A DNA stretch of 64,000 bases, from positions 558,001-622,000 of the forward strand of contig NZ_LR594675.1 in assembly GCF_901827205.1 (NCBI RefSeq). Reading direction: 5' to 3'. The notes under the pieces were generated by a model that saw nothing but the letters and a program-made list of their open reading frames with translations, did no database searches and was not told the origin of the DNA. Below, in pieces: positions 15,489 through 24,723 of this stretch; position 1 is the stretch's first letter; each line of letters opens with the position of its first letter. Made by a program: the position numbers and the translations under genes. The stretch comes from Variovorax sp. PBS-H4 (GTDB taxonomy: Bacteria; Pseudomonadota; Gammaproteobacteria; Burkholderiales; Burkholderiaceae_C).

Positions 15489-16121
15489 GTGGCGAGCCCC
15501 ACCACCCGCGAGCGCATCCTCGAGACCAGCCTGGCGCTGTTCAACGCGCAGGGGCTCGCCGCCGTCTCCACGCACCGCATCGCGGCGGAGCTGCAGATGA
15601 GCCCGGGCAACCTGCATTACCACTTCAAGGCCAAGCAGCTGATCGTCGATCGCCTGTTCCGGCGCTTCGAGGACCGGCTCGACCTGCTCAACGCTTCTTC
15701 GAATTCGGTGCGCGCGATCGACGACCTGTGGCTCGCGCTGCACCTGCGCTTCGAGGCCATCGACGCCTACCGCTTCGTCTACCGCGACATGGCCTTCCTG
15801 GCCGGCGAGTACCCGGCGCTGGGCCAGCGGGCCCAGGCCCTCACCACGCAGAACCTGCTGGCTGCGCAGTCGCTGTGCGAGACGCTCGTCGCCGCGGGCG
15901 TCATGGAGGCGACGGCTGAAGAGGCGCAGATGGTGGCCCTGCAGATGGTCTTCACCACCACTTGCTGGCTCTCCTTCGAACGGCTGGTGCCGGGGCGAGA
16001 CGCACTGCAGCAGGCCGATCCGGGGCTGGCGGCGTTCTATACGCTGACGCTGGTTTCTCCGTATGTTTCACGCGAATCGAGGGCTTATCTTGATTACCTG
16101 CGTGGCAAATACCTCGGATAA
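15489..16121 (+). CDS. TetR/AcrR family regulator (PhaD-like)
   Basis: A 210-residue regulator with an N-terminal TetR HTH (TRERILETSLALFNAQGLAAVSTHRIAAELQMSPGNLHYHFKAK, residues 5-48) and a helical ligand-binding domain. The SPGNLHYHFKAKQLIVDRLF stretch is like PhaD, which controls phasin genes in Pseudomonas. The start is GTG at 15489, 15 bp after the granule-protein stop, so the two are likely cotranscribed. Control of PHA granule genes is inferred from this context. Confidence 0.85.
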   Translation: MASPTTRERILETSLALFNAQGLAAVSTHRIAAELQMSPGNLHYHFKAKQLIVDRLFRRFEDRLDLLNASSNSVRAIDDLWLALHLRFEAIDAYRFVYRDMAFLAGEYPALGQRAQALTTQNLLAAQSLCETLVAAGVMEATAEEAQMVALQMVFTTTCWLSFERLVPGRDALQQADPGLAAFYTLTLVSPYVSRESRAYLDYLRGKYLG

Positions 16122-16188
16122 CCGGCAAAGCCCGCCCCTGAGGGAACCGCGCGCACGCGCGCGGTGACTGAGAACGAAGGAGAGATTC

Positions 16189-16962
16189 ATGATGGCAACC
16201 GCCGGTGAACCGATCAAGCCCCCTTCGCGCCTGCTGCTGCTGGCCGAAGGACGCGCCCTGTGGGAGGCCGGCGCAGCCCTGGCCTTGTGGCCGCTCCTGC
16301 AACTCACGCCGCGCGGCGACGGCCATCCGGTGCTGGTGCTGCCAGGCCTGGTGGCCAGCGACATGTCGACCAAGCTGTTGCGGCGCTATCTCGAAGGCCG
16401 CGGCTACGACGCGCAGGGCTGGGGGCTCGGGCGCAACCTCGGCCCGCGCGAAGGCATCGAGGACGGCATGACCGCCAAGCTCGAAGCGCTGCACGCCGAG
16501 AGCGGCCGCAAGGTCAGCCTGGTGGGCTGGAGCCTCGGCGGCGTCTATGCGCGACTCCTCGCCGCGCGCCACCCGCAGTGGGTTCGCAGCGTGGTCACCC
16601 TGGGCAGCCCCTTCACGGGCAGCGCGCGCGCCACCAACGCCTGGCGGGTCTACGAAGGCGTGAGCGGCCAGAGCGCGGAGGACCCGCGCCGCATGAAGCA
16701 CGTGCGGCCCACGCCGCCGGTGCCCACCACCTCCATCTTCAGCCGCAGCGATGGCGTGGTCGCCTGGCGCTGCAGCGTGGAAGAAGCGGGGCCGCAATCC
16801 GAGAACATCGAGGTGATCGCCAGCCACCTGGGCCTGGGTGCGCATCCGGCCGTGCTCTATGCGCTGGCCGACCGGCTGGCGCAGGCCGAAGGGCAATGGA
16901 AGCCGTTCGATCGCGGGCTGTGGGGGCCGCTGGTCTACCCGGATCCGGGGCGGCCGGAGTAG
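16189..16962 (+). CDS. Alpha/beta-hydrolase (esterase/lipase-like)
   Basis: A 257-residue hydrolase with nucleophile elbow GWSLGG (Ser near 118), oxyanion motif LVLPGLVAS after the first strand, and a late His in IASHLGLGAHP. It has no signal peptide although the N-terminus is hydrophobic (ALWEAGAALALWPLLQL). A GGAG ribosome site precedes the ATG at 16189. It follows the granule-protein genes, so a role in ester or PHA metabolism is possible but unproven. Confidence 0.8.
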   Translation: MMATAGEPIKPPSRLLLLAEGRALWEAGAALALWPLLQLTPRGDGHPVLVLPGLVASDMSTKLLRRYLEGRGYDAQGWGLGRNLGPREGIEDGMTAKLEALHAESGRKVSLVGWSLGGVYARLLAARHPQWVRSVVTLGSPFTGSARATNAWRVYEGVSGQSAEDPRRMKHVRPTPPVPTTSIFSRSDGVVAWRCSVEEAGPQSENIEVIASHLGLGAHPAVLYALADRLAQAEGQWKPFDRGLWGPLVYPDPGRPE

Positions 16963-17010
16963 GCTCCGGCAGATCCATTCGTCGAGCACCGAGCCACACA
17001 CGTCACGACC

Positions 17011-17286
17011 ATGCCCATCGAACTGAACAAGGAAGCCCGAGCGGAAGCCATCAAGTCGATCGAGCGCTACTTCCAGGAAAACATGGAAGAACGCATCGGG
17101 AACATCGCCGCCGGCGCGCTCCTGGGCTTCTTTGTCGAAGAGATCGGACCGGCGATCTACAACCAGGCGGTCGCCGATGTTCAGGAGCGCCTGCAGGCGC
17201 GGATCTCGGAAATCGACATCGAGGTCCACGAGGACGAGTTCCAGTACTGGCGCAAATACGACGCGCAGCGCAGATCGAGGAAGTGA
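17011..17286 (+). CDS. DUF2164 family protein
   Basis: A 91-residue acidic, soluble protein with the DUF2164 pattern: LNKEARAEAIKSIERYFQENMEERIGNIAAGALLGFFVEEIGPAIYNQAVADVQERLQ. Function unknown. It ends with a basic tail and lies just ahead of a RidA-like gene, whose possible GTG start overlaps its stop. Confidence 0.85.
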   Translation: MPIELNKEARAEAIKSIERYFQENMEERIGNIAAGALLGFFVEEIGPAIYNQAVADVQERLQARISEIDIEVHEDEFQYWRKYDAQRRSRK

Positions 17287-17321
17287 AGATTCCCTCTTTC
17301 CTCGACTTCGCAAGCAAGCCC

Positions 17322-17705
17322 ATGACGCGCAGACTCATCAGTTCCGGCTCGACCTTCGAACAGGAAATCGGCTATTCCCGCGCCGTGGTGGACGGCGAAT
17401 GGGTGTTCGTCTCCGGCACCACGGGCTTCGACTACGCGACCATGACCATTCGCGACGGCGTCGTGGAGCAGGCCGAGCAATGCCTGCTGAACATCGGCGC
17501 GGCGCTGGCCGAAGCGGGCGCCTCTTTCAAGGATGTGGTGCGCGTCAACTACGTGCTGCCCCGGGCGGAAGACTTTCCCGCTTGCTGGCCCGTGCTGCGC
17601 AGGTATTTCGGCGAATGCAGGCCGGCCGCGATGATGATCTCTGCGGGCCTGGCAGACCCGCGGATGAAGATCGAGATCGAGGTCACCGCGCGCAAACGCG
17701 TCTGA
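17322..17705 (+). CDS. RidA/YjgF-family protein
   Basis: A 127-residue RidA-fold protein (GYSRAVVDGEWVFVSGTTGFDYATM ... DVVRVNYVLPRAEDFPACWPVLRRYFG ... KIEIEVTARKRV). RidA proteins hydrolyse reactive enamines/imines, but the arginine normally needed for deaminase activity in the C-terminal strand is not clearly placed here, so this may be an Rid1-3 type subgroup member. The start is taken at ATG 17322; a GTG at 17283 overlapping the DUF2164 stop is possible. Confidence 0.85.
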   Translation: MTRRLISSGSTFEQEIGYSRAVVDGEWVFVSGTTGFDYATMTIRDGVVEQAEQCLLNIGAALAEAGASFKDVVRVNYVLPRAEDFPACWPVLRRYFGECRPAAMMISAGLADPRMKIEIEVTARKRV

Positions 17706-17720
17706 TCCCTGGTTCAGGCC

Positions 17721-20700
17721 TCAGCTGCCGGCCCACACGTCCAGCACATAGCGTTTGTCGGCGATCATGCGGTCCAGCCAGGCCTCGCCCTCCTGCCCAT
17801 GCTCGCGCGCGATGTCCGACAGCGCGCGCCGCACGTCGGGCTCCATGCGCGAGCCGTCACCGCACACATAGACGATCGCGCCTTGTTCCAGCAGCCGCCA
17901 GACTTCGGCGCCTTGCTCGCGAATGCGGTCCTGTACATAGACCTTGCGCTCGCCAGCCCGCGAGAAGGCAGTGAAAAGCCGCACCACCCCGCGCTCGGCC
18001 CAGCCGTTCAGCTCATCGGCGTAGATGAAATCCTGCCCCGGGTGGCGGCAGCCGAAGAAGAGCAGCGCTTCGCCGGGCGACGTGCCCTTGGCGATCTGCG
18101 CCTCGCGCTCCTGCAGGAAGCCGCGAAAGGGTGCGAGGCCCGTACCCGGTCCCACCATGATCAGCGGCTGCTGCGGGTCGTCGGGCAGGCGGAAGCCCTC
18201 CGCGGCGGTCTCGCGCACGACCCCGTACACCAGCTCGCCGGCCTCGGCACGTGCCAGGTAGCTCGAGCACACGCCCTCGAACTTTCCCAGCCCCGAGCGC
18301 GCAGGCCCCGCCACCACGCCGACCGTGATGCTGCAGCGTCCGCCATCGACCCGCGGCGACGAGGAGATCGAGTAGTAGCGCAACGAGAGCGGCGACAGCA
18401 TCTCCAGGAAGAGCGCGAAGGGCGGCTCGCAGGCCGGGAATTCCTCCAGCAGGTCGAGCACCGACTTGCGCTTTTGCAGCACCTCGCTTCGGTAGAGCGC
18501 CGCCGAGCCTTCGTCGGCGCCGGACAGGGCTTCCAGCTTGGGCCGTGTAAACGGGCACTGGGTGTGCGCCGCGAGCTGGGCGATCTGCTTGCGGGTGGCC
18601 ACGTCCTGCAGCTCGACGTAGTCCCCGAGCAGCCGGTCCACGGCGATCACCTCGTCCACCGGCAGGACGGCCTTGCGCCCCGGCGCGGCCTGCAGCCGTA
18701 CATGCGCCTTGCGATCGAAGCCGAAGCGCGCCATGGCACGCTCCACCTGCACCGCGCCATTGCGCGGTACCACGCTCAGGTGGTCGCCGGCGCGGTAGGT
18801 CATGCCTTCGGGCAATTGCAGTCCGACGTGACGCGTGGAGCGGTCCTGCGAGGGATCGCCGCCGCTGCCTTGCAGTTCGCGGTTTTCGAGTACGCGCAGG
18901 CCCACTGCGCCCAGCGCATGGACCAGCGCGTTCTTCTGCGGCGGCGGCATTTCCTCCAGCGTGTACAGCGGCTCGCTCTGCAAGTGCGCGGCGTCGGCCT
19001 CCTTGAGATCGAAGGCCTTCGCGAGCTGCGGCCACAGTGCATCGCTCCAATCCTGGAAAGTTCCGTCCATGTCCTCGCGCGCGTCGCCTTCGCCGCGCGT
19101 ATGCACACGCGTGGCGCCCAGCGCGGCCAGGCGCTCGTCGATGCGCCGCGGCACTGCCTGGTAGGTGGAGGCCCAGTCGGTGTTGCCGCAGCCGAAGACG
19201 CTGAAGCGCACGCCGTTGAGCGAATCGTCGGCGGTGTCGAGCCAGCGATGGAACTCGGCAGCGTTGTCCGGCGCCGTGCCGTTGTAGGAGGCGGAGACGA
19301 TGGCTACCGCACCGCTCGCGGGTAGCCGTTCGGCATAGTCGTCCAGCGAGGCGAGCTGGGTCGAATAGCCGCGCATCTCGCCCGCCTCGGCAAGCTGGCG
19401 CGCCAGGTCTTCCGCGGTGCCGAGGTTCGACCCCTGCAGCACCAGCAGCGAAGTCCCGTGGCGCGTCGCCTGCGGCCTGGCCGCAGCAGGCCGCGGGGCC
19501 ACCGCCTGCACGGGTTGCGATGCAGTGAAATCGCCGCGCGGACGTGTCGCCGGGTCGCGCGGCACTGCCCGGATCCTGAAGCCCTCCGGCTTGATGGTGA
19601 GCGCCTCGCGGATCTTGAGCTGGTAGCCGGTAGAGTCGACCAGGTCGAAGCGCTGCAGGATCATGCCCAGGGTGAGCACCGCCTCCTGCAACGCGAACTG
19701 CCGCCCGATGCATGCGCGCTGCCCATTGCCGAAGGGCTTGAAGGCGTTGACCGGGCGCTCCCGCTCGGCCTCGCGGCTGAAGTGGTCGGGATTGAAGCGG
19801 TCTGCGTCCTCTCCCCACACGGCCTTGTCGCGATGCAGGGCGAGCGCGTGCAGGATCACCATGTTGCGCCGCTTGATCGTGTACTGGCCGCCGATGGTCG
19901 TGTCCTCCTTCGCCGCCATCGCGACGGCAGGCGCGGTCGGGAACATGCGCAGCGATTCCTTGAGGACCTGCAGCACGTAGACCAGGCGGTTGACCTGCGC
20001 GTAGGTCGGCTTCACCGACGGATCGGGGCCGAGCACCTGGTCGACCTCGGCCCGCGCCCTGGCCATCGCCTCGGGGTTGTTGAGCAGGAAGTAGATCGCG
20101 AAGGACAGCAGCCCGCTGGTCGTCTCGTGGCCTGCGATCAGGAACTCGATGCACTCGTCGCGGATCTGCCGGTCGTCCAGCCGCTCGCCGGTCTTCTTGT
20201 CCACGCCGGCGATCATGTAGCTCAGGAGGTCGGGCTTGGTCGCGATGTCGGCGCCGCTCTGGCGGCGCTCCTGGATGATGTCTTCCACCATCTTGTGCAT
20301 GAATCGGATGTCCTTGCGCTGCTGCGCCAGCTGCTTCTTCAGCATCAGCTCCTCGAGCGGGATGCCGCGCCGGTTCTGCACTGTCTCCAGCGTGCGCACC
20401 ATTGCGTCGACGAAGGGATGGAAGCCCTCGCGGTAAAATGAGTTGAAGCGGTAACCGAAGCCGCACAGGCCGATCGTGTCGAGCGTGAGCGCGGTCATGT
20501 CGCGCACCACGTCCACCTCCTCGTCGAAGTTCAGGCGCTCCCACTTGGTCACCAGCTGCTCGGCAATGTCCAGCATCATCGGGTGATAGGCCTGCATCGC
20601 CCGCTGGCTGAAGTTGGCCAGCAGGATGTTGTGCGGCTTGGACCACGTCGACTCGTGCGTGTCGGACGTGAAGAGGCCGTGCGAAAGGGCACGCAGCCTG

Positions 20701-20942
20701 CGCAGCGTGCCCTTGGTGCTCTTGTCGAAACGCTTCTCGTCGCACAGCTCGTCGACCAGCGCGGCCGACGAGACCACGATGACCGGCATGCCCGGCATGT
20801 CCAGCCAATAGATCGGCCCCAGCTCCTGCGCGATCTTCCACATGTCGAGCACGGGCGACTCGGAGCCGATCGACAGGAGGTTGCCGACGAAGGGCTTCCT
20901 CGCAGGGTGCGGGATCGGATGGAGCGGGTTCTTGCCTGCCAT
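17721..20942 (-). CDS. CYP102-type cytochrome P450-NADPH reductase fusion
   Basis: A self-sufficient P450, 1073 residues, soluble like P450 BM3. The heme domain (1-470) has AGHETT on the I helix (270-275), ExxR KESLR (329-332) and the heme ligand loop FGNGQRACIGR with Cys411. An Ala/Pro-rich linker leads to a flavodoxin-like FMN domain (about 498-640, LVLQGSNLGTAEDLA) and an FAD/NADPH domain (about 690-1073) with RYYSISSSP and GPGTGLAPFRGFL. Family members hydroxylate fatty acids near the omega end. AGGAGG lies before the ATG at 20942. It follows a periplasmic binding protein and a TetR gene on the same strand, so its substrate may be the solute they sense or bind. Confidence 0.97.
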   Translation of the reverse strand: MAGKNPLHPIPHPARKPFVGNLLSIGSESPVLDMWKIAQELGPIYWLDMPGMPVIVVSSAALVDELCDEKRFDKSTKGTLRRLRALSHGLFTSDTHESTWSKPHNILLANFSQRAMQAYHPMMLDIAEQLVTKWERLNFDEEVDVVRDMTALTLDTIGLCGFGYRFNSFYREGFHPFVDAMVRTLETVQNRRGIPLEELMLKKQLAQQRKDIRFMHKMVEDIIQERRQSGADIATKPDLLSYMIAGVDKKTGERLDDRQIRDECIEFLIAGHETTSGLLSFAIYFLLNNPEAMARARAEVDQVLGPDPSVKPTYAQVNRLVYVLQVLKESLRMFPTAPAVAMAAKEDTTIGGQYTIKRRNMVILHALALHRDKAVWGEDADRFNPDHFSREAERERPVNAFKPFGNGQRACIGRQFALQEAVLTLGMILQRFDLVDSTGYQLKIREALTIKPEGFRIRAVPRDPATRPRGDFTASQPVQAVAPRPAAARPQATRHGTSLLVLQGSNLGTAEDLARQLAEAGEMRGYSTQLASLDDYAERLPASGAVAIVSASYNGTAPDNAAEFHRWLDTADDSLNGVRFSVFGCGNTDWASTYQAVPRRIDERLAALGATRVHTRGEGDAREDMDGTFQDWSDALWPQLAKAFDLKEADAAHLQSEPLYTLEEMPPPQKNALVHALGAVGLRVLENRELQGSGGDPSQDRSTRHVGLQLPEGMTYRAGDHLSVVPRNGAVQVERAMARFGFDRKAHVRLQAAPGRKAVLPVDEVIAVDRLLGDYVELQDVATRKQIAQLAAHTQCPFTRPKLEALSGADEGSAALYRSEVLQKRKSVLDLLEEFPACEPPFALFLEMLSPLSLRYYSISSSPRVDGGRCSITVGVVAGPARSGLGKFEGVCSSYLARAEAGELVYGVVRETAAEGFRLPDDPQQPLIMVGPGTGLAPFRGFLQEREAQIAKGTSPGEALLFFGCRHPGQDFIYADELNGWAERGVVRLFTAFSRAGERKVYVQDRIREQGAEVWRLLEQGAIVYVCGDGSRMEPDVRRALSDIAREHGQEGEAWLDRMIADKRYVLDVWAGS

Positions 20943-21040
20943 GGTGTTCTTCGACCTCCTGGTCAGCCCCTTGCGAGCGACATCGCAGTATCTCGATGCC
21001 GCCGCGCACGGCAGGCAGGGCTATCCCTTAGCGCACGGAA

Positions 21041-22294
21041 TCAGGAAGCGGGCCGCACCATCTTGCACTCCGTGCCTTGCGCCAGCTCGTTGCCCGTATA
21101 GACCGCATCGGTGCGGAAGCCGTAGCTGGTGCCTTCCCAGCCCATCTTGACCGCCTTGCCGTCCACGGGCGCGATGGTGTTGACCACTTGCGGCAGCAAG
21201 AGCTGGTGGTCCTCGGCGCGCATGCGCACGGGGCCGACCACCGAATCGAAGCTCATGTCTTCCATCGCGCGCGCCACCTTGGTGGTGTCGGTGCTGCCGG
21301 CCTTGTTGATGGCCGCAGCCAGCAGCCGCGGCGTCAGCTCGATGCGCGGCGCCAGGAAATCCTTGCCTGTCTTGGCCTTGTAGGCCTTGGCCAGCACATC
21401 GGCCTTCGGCCGGTCGGCCTGGCCCGGATGCCATTCGGCCACCCAGGTGAGCTGGCCCAGCCTGGCCTGCGACACCGCCAGCACCGTGCCGGGCACCGAG
21501 CCCGCGCTGTGGTTGAAATAGTGCAGGTCGTAGCCCGCGTCGCCGGCGGCCTTGAGCAGCAGTGTCATGTCCTGCCCCCAGTTGCCAGTGATCACCGAAT
21601 CGGCGCCGGCCTGCCGCACGTTCGCGAGGTAGGGCGCGAAGTCCTTGACGCGCCCGATCGGGTGCAGCGCCTCGCCCACGAACTGGATGTCGGGCCGCGC
21701 CAGCCCCACCAACTGCCGGCCGTAGCTGGCCCATTGCTTGCCGTGTGCGTAGTCCTGGTTGAGCAGGTAGACCTTCTTGATCTCCGGCGTTTTCTTGATG
21801 TAGTTGGCCAGCGCCTTCATCTTCATCGCGGTGTTGGCCTCCGTCTGAAAATGCCAGAAGCTGCATGCCTTGCCCGTCATCTCCGGGTCGATCGAGGAGT
21901 GGTTGAGCACGAGCAGCTCCTTGCCGGGATTGCGCTGGTTCCAGCGGTTGACCGACTGCACCAGCGCCGTCACCACCGAGGAGCCCGAGCCGCCGGTCAC
22001 GATGGCCTGCGCGCCCTGGTCGATCGCGGCCTGCAGCGCACTCTGGCTCTCCTGCGCGGAGAGCTTGCTGTCGAACTGCAGCAGTTGCAACCTGGTCCCG
22101 CCGAGAACGCCGCCCTTGGCGTTGATGTCCTCGATCGCGTACTGCGTGTGCGTGAGCATCAGCTCGCCGACATTCGCGAACGGGCCCGAAAGCGGGTCGA
22201 TGTAGGCGATCTTGTAGGTCTGCTGGGCTTGTGCGGTGCCGGCGGCGAGCAGTGCAGCGGCCGCCAACGGCGCGAATGCAGGAAAGGACTTCAT
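21041..22294 (-). CDS. Branched-chain amino-acid-type ABC periplasmic binding protein
   Basis: A 417-residue exported solute-binding protein (LivJ/HAAT-type) with signal peptide MKSFPAFAPLAAAALLAAGTAQA|Q and the body YKIAYIDPLSGPFANVGELMLTHTQYAIEDINAKGGVLGG. The LivHMGF permease and ATPase partners are absent, so it depends on subunits elsewhere or acts as a receptor. Placed between a TetR regulator (49 bp upstream) and the P450 fusion (98 bp downstream), it probably binds a substrate of that pathway; related proteins bind aromatic or aliphatic acids as well as amino acids. Confidence 0.9.
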   Translation of the reverse strand: MKSFPAFAPLAAAALLAAGTAQAQQTYKIAYIDPLSGPFANVGELMLTHTQYAIEDINAKGGVLGGTRLQLLQFDSKLSAQESQSALQAAIDQGAQAIVTGGSGSSVVTALVQSVNRWNQRNPGKELLVLNHSSIDPEMTGKACSFWHFQTEANTAMKMKALANYIKKTPEIKKVYLLNQDYAHGKQWASYGRQLVGLARPDIQFVGEALHPIGRVKDFAPYLANVRQAGADSVITGNWGQDMTLLLKAAGDAGYDLHYFNHSAGSVPGTVLAVSQARLGQLTWVAEWHPGQADRPKADVLAKAYKAKTGKDFLAPRIELTPRLLAAAINKAGSTDTTKVARAMEDMSFDSVVGPVRMRAEDHQLLLPQVVNTIAPVDGKAVKMGWEGTSYGFRTDAVYTGNELAQGTECKMVRPAS

Positions 22295-22343
22295 GGCTTG
22301 TCTTTGACAGTTGAGTGGACGGAAGAGGGCGCGCAACGGCCGG

Positions 22344-23015
22344 TCAGCCACCGCGCTGGCGCAGGCCCAGCACGCGCCACGAGAGCTGCACCAGCTCGGC
22401 CGCCACCTCGTCCGGCGAGAGGCGGCCCTCGGGCCGGTACCAGCTGTAGAGGAAGCCCGGGAGGCTGAGCGCGGCCAGCGCGGTGATCTTGGTCTCGCGG
22501 AAGTCCAGGTCACCGTCGCGCCGCGCCTCCTCGAGCAAGGGGCAGAGGCGATCGTAGAAATGGTGCGCCAGCTTCTTCTGCGCCGCGACGTACTCGGGGC
22601 GGTAGACCTGTGGCTCACGGTACGGGAAGAACGCGCAGGGATGATGGGCCACCGTCGCGCGGATCAGGCGCTCGATGCCTTCCTTCACTTTCTCGACCGC
22701 CGGCCGCGGATCGCCCTCGGCGAAATCCAGCGAGGTGAAGCAGTCGACCGTCGGCTGCCACGAGAGCGTCTCGAAGATCTCCTGCTTGTCGCGGAAGTAG
22801 TAGTAGACGAAGGGCTTGGTGACCTCCAGCGCGCGAACGATCTGCGCCATGGTGGTGTTGGCGTAGCCCTGCGCGGCGAAGAGCTGCGCCGCGGCCTGCA
22901 GGATCCGCTCGCGCTGGACGTCGGTCCCCGCGGTGGCCGTGCGCTGGCGGCCGGTGCCTTGCGGCAGCTCGGTGCGCCCAGAGGGTTTGTGCGGTGTCGC
23001 CGAGGTTATACCCAT
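22344..23015 (-). CDS. TetR/AcrR family regulator
   Basis: A 223-residue regulator with HTH (RERILQAAAQLFAAQGYANTTMAQIVRALEVTKPFVYYYFRDK, about 35-78) and a C-terminal ligand domain. It is first in the leftward string (TetR, binding protein, P450) and divergent from the acyl-CoA synthetase/carboxylase pair, with an imperfect inverted repeat in the 74-bp gap. An acyl-CoA or fatty acid effector is a reasonable guess from the neighbours. Confidence 0.9.
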   Translation of the reverse strand: MGITSATPHKPSGRTELPQGTGRQRTATAGTDVQRERILQAAAQLFAAQGYANTTMAQIVRALEVTKPFVYYYFRDKQEIFETLSWQPTVDCFTSLDFAEGDPRPAVEKVKEGIERLIRATVAHHPCAFFPYREPQVYRPEYVAAQKKLAHHFYDRLCPLLEEARRDGDLDFRETKITALAALSLPGFLYSWYRPEGRLSPDEVAAELVQLSWRVLGLRQRGG

Positions 23016-23067
23016 CGGTAGGATTGTTGGATCACCATGGGGGCTTGGCAAGCGGCCAGTCCTATCG
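23016..23067. promoter_or_regulatory. Candidate TetR operator, inverted repeat CGGTAGGATTG / CAGTCCTATCG
   Basis: Arms at 23016-23026 and 23057-23067 match at 9 of 11 positions in inverted orientation. GGTTAT-like sequence also flanks both sides. They lie in the only shared control region for the two divergent units. The 30-bp gap between arms is long, so these may be two half-sites or two separate operators. Confidence 0.35.
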
Positions 23068-23089
23068 ATAACCCTGTGAGAGTGACGCC

Positions 23090-24712
23090 ATGGAGACAAT
23101 GACCCGGCTCCCCGATCGCCCCGAGCAGCCCCTGCACGAGTACCTGCGCGCACATGCGCGCGAACGCGGCGGCCATCCCGCCTGCATCTGGTACGGCCAT
23201 GCGATGAGCTACGCCGAGCTCGATGCCGCGAGCGACGCCTTCGCTGCGCGGCTGCAGGCCATCGGCGTCAAGAAGGGCGATCCGGTCGTGCTTTTCCTCA
23301 ACAACTGCCCGCAGTACCTGGCGGCGCACTTCGGCATCCAGAAGATCGGTGCGGTCGTGTGCCCCAGCGGCCCGCTCAACAAGGAGCATGAGCTGGCCTA
23401 CCAGGTCAACGACCTGAATGCGCGCGTGATCGTCGCTGCCTCTTCGCTGCTGCCGGTCGTGGACAAGGTGCGTGCGCAGAGTGCGTTGGCGCACGTGTTC
23501 GTCGTGCACTATGCCGACCTCCTGCCGCCCGCACCCACGCTCGATCTCCCGGGCGACCTCGCCGCGGCGCAGCGTGAGCCGCGGGTCGTGCCCGAAGCTT
23601 GCGAGGACTTCCTCGCCGTCATGAAGAGCGGCGCCCGTCCGTCGCCCGTCGACCTGTCGATGGACGACGTGGCCCTGATGACCTACACCTCCGGCACCAC
23701 CGGCCTGCCCAAGGGCGCGATGCTGAGCTACGGCAATGCGCTCTTCAAGACCCGCGCCGCCGCCGATTGCAATGGCGTGGCTGCGGGCGACGTGCTGCTG
23801 TCCATCGCGCCGCTCTATCACATCGCCGGCATGCTGATGGGCGTCAACGTGCCGGTACTCACCGGCGCCAGCTCGGTGCTGCTGCATCGCTTCGAGCCGC
23901 GTGCGGTGCTCCAGGCCATCGAGCGCTACCGCGTCAGCTGGTGGTACAGCATTGCGCCGATGAACGTGGCCTGCATGCAGGTGCAGGGCATCGAAAGCTT
24001 CGACTTGTCCAGCCTGCGGATGAACCCTGTCACCAGCTTCGGCATCACCTTCACCGAGCCCCTGGCCGCGCAATGGCGCGGCTTTGCGAAGAACTGCGTG
24101 TCCTTCGAGGCCGCCTATGGCTTGTCGGAGACCCACACCTGCGACACCTATACGCCGCACCATGCGCCGCGCTGGGGGACGCAGGGGATCGCGGTGCCGG
24201 GCGTCACTATTCGCATCGTCGACCCCGACACCGGCGCGGAGCGGCCGGTAGGCGAGATCGGAGAGATCGTGCTCACCAGCCCCGGCAGCTTCAAGGGCTA
24301 CTGGAACAAGCCGGAGGCGACCACCGCGACGCTGCGCGGCGGCTGGGTGCACACCGGCGACATGGGCAAGCTCGATGCCGATGGCTATCTCACCTTCATC
24401 GGCCGCTTCAAGGAAATGATCAAGGTCTCGGGCTACAGCGTCTTCCCCGAAGAGGTCGAGACCATACTCATCAAGCACCCGGCGGTGGCACAGGCGGCGG
24501 TGATTGCCGAGCCCGATGCGGAGAAGGGGGAGGTGGTGAAGGCCTTCGTCGTGCGCAAGCCCGGTGCCGAGATCGAAGCCGACGCGCTGGTCGCCTGGGC
24601 GCGCGAGAACATGGCGCCCTACAAGGCGCCGCGCACAGTGCGCTTCATCGACGCGCTGCCCACCACGGGCGCCGGCAAGGTGCTGCGCCGGCTGCTGAAA
24701 GACCCTTCCTGA
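23090..24712 (+). CDS. AMP-binding acyl-CoA synthetase
   Basis: Activates a carboxylic acid to its CoA thioester through an acyl-AMP. It has 540 residues. Visible are the AMP-binding P-loop YTSGTTGLPKG (199-209), the adenylate motif YGLSETHT, GYWNKPEATTATLRGGWVHTGDMG, the hinge RFKEMIKVSGYSVFP and the C-terminal catalytic lysine in TTGAGKVLRR. It is related to medium/long-chain acyl- and cyclohexanecarboxylate/benzoate-type ligases; substrate not readable. The carboxylase follows after 11 bp. Confidence 0.92.
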   Translation: METMTRLPDRPEQPLHEYLRAHARERGGHPACIWYGHAMSYAELDAASDAFAARLQAIGVKKGDPVVLFLNNCPQYLAAHFGIQKIGAVVCPSGPLNKEHELAYQVNDLNARVIVAASSLLPVVDKVRAQSALAHVFVVHYADLLPPAPTLDLPGDLAAAQREPRVVPEACEDFLAVMKSGARPSPVDLSMDDVALMTYTSGTTGLPKGAMLSYGNALFKTRAAADCNGVAAGDVLLSIAPLYHIAGMLMGVNVPVLTGASSVLLHRFEPRAVLQAIERYRVSWWYSIAPMNVACMQVQGIESFDLSSLRMNPVTSFGITFTEPLAAQWRGFAKNCVSFEAAYGLSETHTCDTYTPHHAPRWGTQGIAVPGVTIRIVDPDTGAERPVGEIGEIVLTSPGSFKGYWNKPEATTATLRGGWVHTGDMGKLDADGYLTFIGRFKEMIKVSGYSVFPEEVETILIKHPAVAQAAVIAEPDAEKGEVVKAFVVRKPGAEIEADALVAWARENMAPYKAPRTVRFIDALPTTGAGKVLRRLLKDPS

Positions 24713-24723
24713 AAGGCTGTCCG

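Noticed and set aside
18013..21009. Second long open frame on the P450 strand in another frame
   Set aside because: Overlaps the P450 fusion, which has every heme and flavin motif; the other frame is Arg/Ala/Gly-rich shadow sequence.
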